From Kangiella spongicola (GTDB taxonomy: Bacteria > Pseudomonadota > Gammaproteobacteria > Enterobacterales > Kangiellaceae): a DNA stretch of 64,000 nt. The stretch's first letter is position 1, and every line of letters begins with the position of its first letter. The notes under the pieces are model-generated. The model saw only the letters and a list, made by a program, of their open reading frames with translations. It did no database searches and was not told where the DNA came from. Of this stretch, positions 38,199 to 47,200 are shown piece by piece. The stretch covers positions 1-64,000 of the forward strand of contig NZ_QICH01000001.1 in the NCBI RefSeq assembly GCF_003194565.2. The letters run 5' to 3'. The position numbers and the translations under genes are program-made.

Positions 38199-41100
38199 CC
38201 ACAGGAACGGATACAACTAAAGCCCAACAAGAAGGCAGCAGCGTCGCCGATGCACAATGCGCAGGCACCATCCCAATCATCCCAGTCCGCTACGCCATTG
38301 TGCCTCGGAAAGATGACTCCCAACCAGATTACCTCTACGCCGATAAAGACTGTGGTGCGCATTTAGAGCAAGGGTTTGAAAAGCTTAGCAGATCGATTTA
38401 TACCGTGCGAGCACTTCGTCCGGGCTATATTTACCTTTACGATGAGACCAAAGGAACTTTATTTATCTGGGAAGCAGACGGTAAAGGTAACTACACCGAA
38501 ATGCGTTATACATCGCTTGAGAATTACCAAAAGCCAGACAACCTATCAGCAGGAAGAACCCTTAAAAACGTGTGGGCTTTCGAAGATAGCGACACAGTAC
38601 ATATAGGTTTTACCACGAACCTATTAACTCAGAAAATGGTTCTAAAAGTCGAGCAAGATTCTGCCTTTAGAAGTAAGTTTATGCACCCGGTAAAAGTCAA
38701 AGAACTTAATGATTGGAGTGAGCAACCCACGACTCAAAAGCATATGTTCGGTCTTGCTGATGCTCCGAATATTATTGAGGAATATAAAGGGAAAGTCACA
38801 GACTTTGGCTGGAGCAACTATGAAGAACAAGAGCAAACATCAATATCACAATACGAAAACCTAGCGCTAGACTACCATGTGAAGTCTCGCTCTAAAGTTC
38901 CGGCGTTTATAACCCTATATGACAATGAGGCCATGACACAGGATGTTGGCAATATCGCAGCACAGCATATTCATGAAATAGCGGATGCACTACAACGTGT
39001 TAAAACTGGCGAAGGTGGCGAACTACCGGATACAGCCTTACTAGACACCTCAGATATTTCAGCGGCGTCGGCTAATTTATACCGTAAGAAAATGGTTTAT
39101 GAGAGCTTGAAGCAGACTTTAATGGGAGGCTATCAAAAAGATAAAGTAGAAGATATCCCTAAATTATCTAAGCTAGCAAAAGAAACATTACAGTACTACA
39201 AGGGTGGAAGTCGTAACAGCCCTAGAAAAGTTACAGATAGCGAGGCCGAGCTCTATACACTTTCAAATAAGAATTATAATGAACAAGCTGAAGAAATCCT
39301 GGAGCATCTTGATGAAAAGAAAATGGACAAGTTCCACTCCGATTGGAACGACCTAGAAGAAAAAATAGCCTTGCTTAAGCCAAAAGCACGAAATGCTTTA
39401 GCTGATCATGCAATCTGGTTGAAAACTTCAGAAGCAGGCAATGAATCGAAGGCTACCGCACTTGGGGCGCCCCTCTCTACTTACGATAAAACCAACGTAC
39501 ACAGTGCCCTCTGGTTTGAGATGACCACAGCCCTATGTATCGACGGCATGGGTGCGGTGATTCCTAACGACCTAGAGTATAAAGATGAAAGAGATAAACT
39601 ACTAGATAAATGGATTAAGGATCAAAACAGTTTAATTTATCAATCCATCGCGCCTTTTGATCCCTTTAAAGAAGAATTTTGGGTGTTTAAAGACAAGCTC
39701 GATAGCGCAGGCGATATTTTGGGCGGCGCCACCGCAGGTCTAGAAAGCTTGCACAAGATGTTTCCCTATACCCGAGCTACAGAAATCACTACCAAAGCCA
39801 TCGTATCCTACGGCATGAGAAAACTCGATACGTCAGTCAAATGGAGCGAAAACTTTTTCGACACGCTTGGAAAACAACTTAATGCCAACAAAACACAAGT
39901 TGCCATGCAAATGCTCGCAGCCAGATACAATCTGAGCAAAAGCAGTGTGTTGAACCACGCTATAACAAAGAAAACAAACCTTTGGATTAATCAAGCACTA
40001 CGCCAAGCCCCTACTGCAAATTCGAATATCAAAACAAAGCTAGTCAATACAAATGGTGTGTTCAACTTGAAACAGGTAAACACTACGACTCAAGTGGCTC
40101 CTAAGATGTCAGCCAACCTATTAAGGGAAATTGGCAAACTACCTTTGGGTGCAATCGTTTCATACTTTCACTACATTAATCTTTCTGGTGCCATGAGCTC
40201 GTTCAGCGAGAACAAAAGTGGGTTAAACGCTGCCAACATGCTTTCCGCCATGATGGGCGCCGCCGGTGCTTTTGGTGAAACGGCTCTAGGTCTAAGGGCT
40301 ATCGCCACTAAAACTATGCCAACTAATCATATTGTTGCCCGCTCAACACAGCATATCGTCTTTAAAGCCCTTGCCAGTAAAGCCTTTATACGAATAACGG
40401 GGTACGGTGGAGCACTGGTAGAGGCTGGCATACACGTATGGGATGGGATGACGTTAAAAAGTAACGGTGATAAGGATGCCGCTAACTGGTCTTATGCGGC
40501 TGGAGCAACTCTAGGTGTAGGTGGCTTCATTATGACAGCCGGTACTATTACCGGAATTAAGGCAGCTGCGGCTGGAGCATCTTTAGTGCCAGGAGTTGGT
40601 TGGATTGTAGCGGGGATTTTGCTGATTGGAATCGGAATTTTGTGTGTTATACAGAAAGTCAAAAGCACTAATACGCCATTTCAAATTTGGCTAAATCGAA
40701 GCTGCCTTGGGGTTAACAATACTAAGGTCGGCCTACCTTATTTATCCGTTGCTCAAGAAACTCAGGGCTATGCCGTAGTCTGTTACTCAGCCCGTAAACT
40801 GGAAGAGCTACCCAGCAACTTACAAGATGCTGAACATGGGTTAGACTGGAAATATAACTCTATAGCTCCTACAGTAAGTGTTAGCACTATGCTGACCTAT
40901 CAGCTATTTCATGAGTGCCCACCAGATAAAGGTATTGCCGACTATGCAGAAACCGACTGGAACGATAATATGTTCAGCGATGATGTGGTCAGCTTTTTAA
41001 TCTTTTTACCAGGATATGACATCAATAACAGCCAACATAGAATAAAAATGTTTGCCTACGACGAATGGTCTGTAGATGGCGATGACTATAAAGAAGCAAC

Positions 41101-41287
41101 ACCGCTGAATGTTAATACGTCAGTCAATATTATCAGTCATCAATACACAGAGTCAGGCTTGTTAATTCATCTTGATAAAAAAATGAAAGATTGGTCCGCC
41201 GACTCGGTACGTTTAGAGATTGATTACTGGCCTAATAAAGCCAGCCTGAACACAAAAGTCACCAGCAACCTATTTTTGGACGGTTAA
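38195..41287 (+). CDS. VasX-like (BTH_I2691-type) T6SS effector, probably membrane-active
   Basis: The 1030-residue protein has a VasX_N-like start at residues 20-130: CAGTIPIIPVRYAIVPRKDD, ALRPGYIYLYDETKGTLFIW. This is the segment typical of VasX/BTH_I2691 effectors. A long helical middle (about 200-640) follows. Hydrophobic stretches lie at about 645-700 (LSGAMSSF..., NMLSAMMGAAGAFGETALGL) and 765-820 (AAGATLGVGGFIMTAGTITG, LVPGVGWIVAGILLIGIGIL). The final 200 residues are soluble. VasX is a pore-forming effector that dissipates the membrane potential of target cells, and a similar action is inferred here from order and hydrophobicity. It is encoded directly behind vgrG and its adaptor and before two candidate immunity genes. 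Confidence 0.82.
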   Translation: MTTGTDTTKAQQEGSSVADAQCAGTIPIIPVRYAIVPRKDDSQPDYLYADKDCGAHLEQGFEKLSRSIYTVRALRPGYIYLYDETKGTLFIWEADGKGNYTEMRYTSLENYQKPDNLSAGRTLKNVWAFEDSDTVHIGFTTNLLTQKMVLKVEQDSAFRSKFMHPVKVKELNDWSEQPTTQKHMFGLADAPNIIEEYKGKVTDFGWSNYEEQEQTSISQYENLALDYHVKSRSKVPAFITLYDNEAMTQDVGNIAAQHIHEIADALQRVKTGEGGELPDTALLDTSDISAASANLYRKKMVYESLKQTLMGGYQKDKVEDIPKLSKLAKETLQYYKGGSRNSPRKVTDSEAELYTLSNKNYNEQAEEILEHLDEKKMDKFHSDWNDLEEKIALLKPKARNALADHAIWLKTSEAGNESKATALGAPLSTYDKTNVHSALWFEMTTALCIDGMGAVIPNDLEYKDERDKLLDKWIKDQNSLIYQSIAPFDPFKEEFWVFKDKLDSAGDILGGATAGLESLHKMFPYTRATEITTKAIVSYGMRKLDTSVKWSENFFDTLGKQLNANKTQVAMQMLAARYNLSKSSVLNHAITKKTNLWINQALRQAPTANSNIKTKLVNTNGVFNLKQVNTTTQVAPKMSANLLREIGKLPLGAIVSYFHYINLSGAMSSFSENKSGLNAANMLSAMMGAAGAFGETALGLRAIATKTMPTNHIVARSTQHIVFKALASKAFIRITGYGGALVEAGIHVWDGMTLKSNGDKDAANWSYAAGATLGVGGFIMTAGTITGIKAAAAGASLVPGVGWIVAGILLIGIGILCVIQKVKSTNTPFQIWLNRSCLGVNNTKVGLPYLSVAQETQGYAVVCYSARKLEELPSNLQDAEHGLDWKYNSIAPTVSVSTMLTYQLFHECPPDKGIADYAETDWNDNMFSDDVVSFLIFLPGYDINNSQHRIKMFAYDEWSVDGDDYKEATPLNVNTSVNIISHQYTESGLLIHLDKKMKDWSADSVRLEIDYWPNKASLNTKVTSNLFLDG

Positions 41288-41343
41288 GGTGATATGAAAA
41301 CAAGCATTAACAATATTAGAAATTAGACCGAGAAAAGTGAGAT

Positions 41344-42339
41344 ATGCTACAAACTAAACTGAACAGAAGCACTCGTTTTAATGTGCCTAAACGACTCGAT
41401 CAGCAGCTACAAAGCCTTAATGACAATCAACTTCAAATTAGAAGTTTTGCTAGCGATGCGCAAGCACCCATGGGCTTTGCAGGGTGGTGGTTCTACTATG
41501 TCTTAGGAATTCCTTTTTTTATAGCAATAGCTGATACTTTCGTTTTCATTGATAATGGTATTGATGACGAAATGATAACTATGTTCGTATTAACAGTAAT
41601 TTTTTTCACCTTTATGGGCCCAGGCTTCTCATACGTTATGGCTCGAATGATAAAAAACGACTCTCCGACTATATTTGACCGTGAATCACAGAAAGTCTCT
41701 ATGGTGGCTTCTGGCGTGGTCTTTGAGGGGGAATGGCACAATATCAGAGGGCGAATCAAGAACCTCACTACCTTATCGGGCGCGGTTCCGCTACAAGACA
41801 CCATTATCGCTTTAGACCTAAAGCCTGTGCGAAATATTAATGGCAAACCTCTAACGCCTCAGCAGAAAAAGATGAAACGAGCAGCAGTGATTGAAGGTTC
41901 CTTTACCGCCGATGGTTATGACGGTTGCGAGATGGCGTGGGAGTTTATTCGTGAGTTTATGGAGAATGGTCCCGAAGGTTTGGACGTACCGAAGCGCCTC
42001 TATTACCCCCTATCGAGCAAAACCACTCGAACCTCGATTAGCTTCCGTGAAGCCGTGAGCTATCACTGGCCATTCCCACCATACCGCGAGAACGAACCGA
42101 CGACACTGCAAGTGATTAAAACCATTCTGGTTCCAGTGCGATTAGCTTTTTATATCCCCAATGTTTTAGCCGACGGTTGCTGGAATTGGATGATGAACTG
42201 GGGCAAACCCAAAATGCTGCTTCCCGAGCAAGAAAAAGCTCAGCAGCAAGCCATCACCCCCGATATGGTGTTCGACATACTCGGCAAAGACAAAGAGTTT
42301 ATGCCCTACCCCGAAGCCAAAGCAAAGTTGTATCCATAA
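41344..42339 (+). CDS. Membrane protein, candidate immunity protein copy 1
   Basis: The 331-residue protein has two TM helices at about 42-62 (GWWFYYVLGIPFFIAIADTF) and 75-98 (MITMFVLTVIFFTFMGPGFS). A long cytoplasmic domain follows, with PTIFDRESQKVSMVASGVVF and WPFPPYRENEPTTLQV. The layout recalls DUF6708-like proteins found beside T6SS effectors, a tentative family call. It lies 56 bp after the effector, where a VasX-type effector usually has its inner-membrane immunity protein (TsiV2-like). A paralogue follows immediately. Immunity is inferred from position and topology, not from a recognised immunity domain. Confidence 0.7.
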   Translation: MLQTKLNRSTRFNVPKRLDQQLQSLNDNQLQIRSFASDAQAPMGFAGWWFYYVLGIPFFIAIADTFVFIDNGIDDEMITMFVLTVIFFTFMGPGFSYVMARMIKNDSPTIFDRESQKVSMVASGVVFEGEWHNIRGRIKNLTTLSGAVPLQDTIIALDLKPVRNINGKPLTPQQKKMKRAAVIEGSFTADGYDGCEMAWEFIREFMENGPEGLDVPKRLYYPLSSKTTRTSISFREAVSYHWPFPPYRENEPTTLQVIKTILVPVRLAFYIPNVLADGCWNWMMNWGKPKMLLPEQEKAQQQAITPDMVFDILGKDKEFMPYPEAKAKLYP

Positions 42340-42383
42340 TTTATTGATAATAATCATTCCAACAAGGATGCTGAATAATACCT

Positions 42384-43378
42384 ATGCTACAAACTAAACT
42401 AAACAGAAGCACATCTTTTGATGCTCCTAAGCGACTTGATCAACAGCTACAAAGCCTTAATGACAATCAACTTCAAATTAGAAGTTTTGACAGCGATGCA
42501 CAAGCACCTCTAGGTTTCGCGGGTTGGTGGTGCTTTCTTTTATTTGGCTTACCGCTATATATATGACAATAGGAATTCTTACCCCACTTGAAGATAGTTT
42601 AGACGGATACGAGCTGTTTTTCTTATTATCAATTTTTATTATATTCTTTGGGGGTGGCCCCGGATTTTCTTACATCATGGCTCGCATGATAAAAAAAGAC
42701 TCTCCCACCATCTTTGACCGTGAAGACCAGAAAGTCTCGATGGTGGCTTCTGGCGTGGTCTTTGAGGGGGAATGGCGCAATATCAGAGGGCGTATAAAGA
42801 ACCTCACCACCTTATCGGGCGCTGTACCGCTACAAGACACCATTATCGCTTTAGATTTAAAGCCTGTACGAAATCTCAATGGCAAGCCGCTGACACCACA
42901 GCAGAAAAAGATGAAACGAGCAGCAGTGATTGAAGGTTCCTTTACCGCCGATGGTTACGACGGTTGCGAGATGGCGTGGGAGTTTATTCGTGAGTTTATG
43001 GAAAATGGGCCTGAAGGTTTGGACGTACCGAAGCGCCTCTATTACCCACTATCGAGCAAAACCACTCGAACCTCGATTAGCTTCCGCGAAGCAGTAAGCT
43101 ATCATTGGCCGTTTCCACCATACCGCGAGAACGAACCGACGACACTGCAAGTCATTAAAACCATTCTGGTTCCAGTGCGATTAGCTTTTTATATCCCCAA
43201 CGTCTTAGCCGACGGCTGTTGGCATTGGATGATGAACTGGGGCAAGCCAAAAATGCTCCTACCTGAACAAGAAAAGGCCCAACAACAAGCCATCACCCCC
43301 GATATGGTGTTCGACATACTCGGCAAAGACAAAGAGTTTATGCCCTACCCCGAAGCCAAAGCAAAGCTATATCCATAG
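42384..43378 (+). pseudogene. Second copy of the candidate immunity gene, frameshifted at a TA tract
   Basis: The N-terminal frame (42384-42566) matches copy 1, then stops. The rest of the homologous protein continues in another frame to 43378. From about residue 105 on, the two copies are nearly identical, including WHWMMNWGKPKMLLPEQEKA. The break is at TATATATAT (42556-42564). Removing one TA unit reads through GLPLYMTIGILTPLEDSL and restores a 330-residue protein aligned with copy 1. The region around the TM helices is the part that differs most between the copies. It is either a true pseudogene, a slippage-switchable gene or a sequencing error. The downstream frame also has a GTG start at 42524. 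Confidence 0.85.
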
Positions 43379-43488
43379 AAAGTTTATAGGTGACGATGGG
43401 CATAGACCAACTAGAAACTAGATTAAGAGTTCCGAAATCACTGTGTGAATAACCAACAACCCTCTAATCAAACACAAAAGGAAACAAT

Positions 43489-44085
43489 ATGTTTGAACAA
43501 TATAAAATGGATCAATTTCCAGCAGAGCAATTAAATAAACTTACTAACGAGCTTAGAGTCCAAGGCTTTGAGATCGAAACAAAGTGGAAAAAAGGTTCTA
43601 AAGCCACTGATGATATTAGCGAGGCTAACCTTTTTGAGTTAAAGGTTAGCGGTAAGTGGGTCTTAAGGCAGCAACAAAAAGCTGGGACAGTACGCTTAAG
43701 TAGACTCAATAAAGAGCAGAAGAATCTTTTCTTAAGTGCACTAAAAAAGCATGGACTTTATACAAAGCCAGATTGGACGCTGGGATTAGTTTTAACCTCT
43801 ATATATTTTATCTTGTTATTTGTCGCTTTGGCTGACGCTCCGTCAAAACTGTATAAGATTGGTTTGCCAATTGCGATGGTGGCAATGCTTTGCTTTATTG
43901 GTATTGCCTTAATTAGAGCTAAGCAAATTATACCTGATGGGACAAACTTTCTAGTTTGGATTATTGGAATACTTGCAGTCTTGATCTCGGCTCCTTTATC
44001 GGTAATCAATATTCCTCTGATTCATACAATCTATAGGTACGGTCTTTACAGACGCGTCAATACCGTTGAGAAAGTAACAGTTTAA
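43489..44085 (+). CDS. Hypothetical three- to four-TM protein at the end of the T6SS module
   Basis: I do not recognise the 198-residue protein. A soluble N-terminal part (1-95) is followed by hydrophobic segments at about 98-115 (LGLVLTSIYFILLFVALA), 125-145 (GLPIAMVAMLCFIGIALIRA) and 155-180 (FLVWIIGILAVLISAPLSVI). A good RBS (AAAAGGAAA) precedes the ATG. It is AT-rich compared with vgrG. The position suggests an accessory or further immunity protein, but this is guesswork. The bidirectional terminator follows. Confidence 0.65.
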   Translation: MFEQYKMDQFPAEQLNKLTNELRVQGFEIETKWKKGSKATDDISEANLFELKVSGKWVLRQQQKAGTVRLSRLNKEQKNLFLSALKKHGLYTKPDWTLGLVLTSIYFILLFVALADAPSKLYKIGLPIAMVAMLCFIGIALIRAKQIIPDGTNFLVWIIGILAVLISAPLSVINIPLIHTIYRYGLYRRVNTVEKVTV

Positions 44086-44124
44086 AGTCTTATAGATTTA
44101 TAATATCTTCAACGCCATACAAAA

Positions 44125-44151
44125 AAGCCCTAAGCTATACACTTAGGGCTT
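44125..44151. terminator. Bidirectional terminator between the T6SS module and the AAA/flotillin operon
   Basis: AAGCCCTAAG and CTTAGGGCTT form a perfect 10-bp stem with a 7-nt loop. A T run (TTTTATT) follows on the plus side and A residues precede it, giving a U tract on the minus side. It serves both convergent transcripts. Confidence 0.9.
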
Positions 44152-44237
44152 TTATTATGGTCATTTAACAAGCTTCGTTACTGCCTGCTTGATATTGGAA
44201 TGCCAATTAGCACTCACTTACTTTGATCATTAACGGT

Positions 44238-47200
44238 TTAGTTTTGAAGCTTATCGATAATATTCATTAACTTTTTTGCATTGATGGAGTTCAACGTCGA
44301 TTTTTTATTAAGCATAATTAAAGATGGTAAGAATATCTCAGTCATTTTATCAATCATCTCAGTAATTGAGTTTTCAAGCTCTGGATTAGAGTGATTCTTA
44401 ATAATGACTTCTTTAGCGCCTAGCGCTTCGACTGCTGCGGTTAACTTTTCCAATAATGCATCGTTCTCGGAGCTATCGTTAGACTTATAGCTTAGGAGAG
44501 CATTCTCTAGCTTTTCTCCAAGATTCAATAACTCTGATGAAATCTTGGTCCCAGCGTCGTCATCTCCACCAAGAGAGTTTCTCTTTTTGAATTCACTCTT
44601 GATATCAATCCAACGAGCTTGCTCTTCTTCGGTTAAGAGACCTCTTAACTCTTTAAGCTTTAGCAGGTTTTCTTCTGCGCCACCTGTTAGTAACTGAGAC
44701 TCGCCTAAGTAGTGGTCACTCAGCAACTGCGTTAGCTCGGTATCATCCATTGCAGGTACAATTTTTTCTGCAATTTTATTCATATTACGATAACTGCCTT
44801 GAAGCTTAAACGGTGGCTCTTCACGGTAGTTATTATCCATAGCGGCAGAACGAATATATTCCTGGTTTACTGACAGCAATAACTCTTGTGCTTTGATCAT
44901 CTTCTTTAAAACACTGATGATCTCACTCGACTCACTGGCACTATAGCTGTAACTAAAGTCGCCTTCTGGAACTTCTTTACCCTTAGCTTTATCAATGAAT
45001 AAATACAAATCATTAATATCTCGCAAGGCTAACGGAGCTAAATATGGGTTAGAGGTTAATGAGTTCTCGATATAACTCAGCGTGAAGTTTTCATACTGAC
45101 CACCTAGGATATCGCCCAAGTTGTAAACATCAGCACGGTTCGCCAACATGTCTGGAATTTTGAAAACCTCACCAGATTCAGTGTAAGGGTTACCCGCCAT
45201 GACGACACAAAACCTCTTACCTCGAAGGTCAAATGTTTGGCTATCACCCTCCCAAACACCTTCAATGCGACGAGTACCATCGCACAGCGAAATAAACTTT
45301 TGCAGAAACTCCGGATGGGTATGCTGAATATCATCCAGGTAAAGCATAACGTTGTTGCCCATCTTCAATGCTAGATTAAGCTTTTCGAGCTCTTGGCGCG
45401 CTGTGGAGTTTGGAGCAGTTTCTGGATCTAACGACTTCACATCATGGCCAATCGACGGGCAGTTAATTTTCATGAAGTTTAAGCCCAAACGGCTCGCTGT
45501 GTACTCCATCAAAGTCGTCTTACCGTAACCTGGAGGGGAAATTAAAAGAAGCATTCCCATTAAATCTGTTCTTTTATCAACACCTGCCGCGCCGATTTGT
45601 TTAGCGAAGTTATCACCAATAATGGGCAAGTATGAGTTATTAATTAGCTTATTACGAACGAAGGAAGTCAGTGGTCTAGCTTTATAAGTTTCAACATCAA
45701 ACTTAGCTTTTTCAGCCTGAATAACATTTCGTCGAACTTCTTGGAAAGTTTCATACTGTGGAACTACAACACTAGAGTAATACCCTACTCGACTAAACAG
45801 CTCATTAGCAGAAACAGTCAGTTTTCGTCCAGTAATCTTCGGGTGGTCACTTAACAAACCTTCGACTTCAATCGGCTCGGCTACGCCAGAAGCTTTAGAC
45901 TCAAGCCCTTCTAAAACCAGCGTGGCCGCCGCTTCAAAACAAATATCTTCACTAGCAGCTGGATCAAAAGCCGACAACCAGTTCTTACCGAGTAGTAATC
46001 TATTAAGCGAGTTGCTCGAAGACTCTAATCCGGCATCAAACTCTTGCTGTATATTATCTTTTTTCAGTTTTTCAGTAAAAGACTCAGCTAGCTTCTCCGC
46101 AGCATTAGATACTTCAAAAGTCACATCATTCGTAGTCACTGTGGCCAATACATCCGCTAGGTATTGTGCGGACAAATCATACTCGAACTGACTGGCGTTA
46201 ATAGAACTCGCATCAATCGTAGTTTTAATCAACTCAAGGATATCAGCATTAAGTTGGTGGCTTTGATTTGAGTTCTGAAAGTTGTCTTTTAGTGACTTAG
46301 CACCTTTTGCTTGCTGGATTAAGGCCCCTCGTTGAGATTCGTCATCAATGCTAGCCCAAAACCACATCGCAATGACTTTACTTTTCGCCGGGTATACGAC
46401 CCATGGTGAATCGATGTACTGCACCATTAGAGCAGATAAGATTTTATCGGCATCTAAATCATGTACACCTTTTTCATAGCCGTCATTAGGGTGTTGCTTT
46501 ATGTAATCATCAATAATAGAGGCATAAGAACCTTTTGCCACATGGACTTTTTTCAAGGATTCTAACTGCTGGTCTTTAGCCGAGCTTATAGCGTCATTGA
46601 GTAGGTTATAAGCTAAATATTCACCACGGTATACAGAGTTATTCTCAGACGTATAATGCTGATCCCAGAACTCCTGATTATTATTTAGCGATTCATTCGA
46701 GATCGGTTGGTAAAAATCAGTACCAGTAAGATGAATGTATTGCTTGTCACCCTTAGGTAAAATGGTTAAATCGAGATTTTGTTGATTAACACTAAACCTG
46801 TGGCGACCCAACTTAATCAGCTTTCCGCCATCTTCGAAAATATCGGTCTTATCACGCATGGCGCGGATAGCGTTGTCTTTCGCGGCAATTTTCTTTGAGC
46901 TAATATCATCAGCTTTAACGCTATCGCCTAACTCCCTGAGCTGCTCTACCATTGAGTCAATTTTCAATGATAAATGGTCACTGGAGAAGTAGGTATTTAA
47001 AGCATCGAGGTTATCCATTTTGGAAGCTCTACGACTGATATTTTCTAGAACACGTTCGCAGGAGGCATGAATACTTTGAGCTTTTCGTTGGCGCGCATCG
47101 ACCAGTTTCTGTTTCTTTGATTCAAAAGATGTATGTATTTCGTCCCTCTTTTCAAGAATTACCTCTAGGAACTCATCGTCATCACCAAAAGCTCCCTCGA

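Noticed and set aside
35091-44085. Prophage remnant suggested by the phage-spike-like VgrG
   Set aside because: The adaptor, VasX-like effector and membrane proteins are T6SS-type. No capsid, tail-tube, terminase or integrase gene is present.
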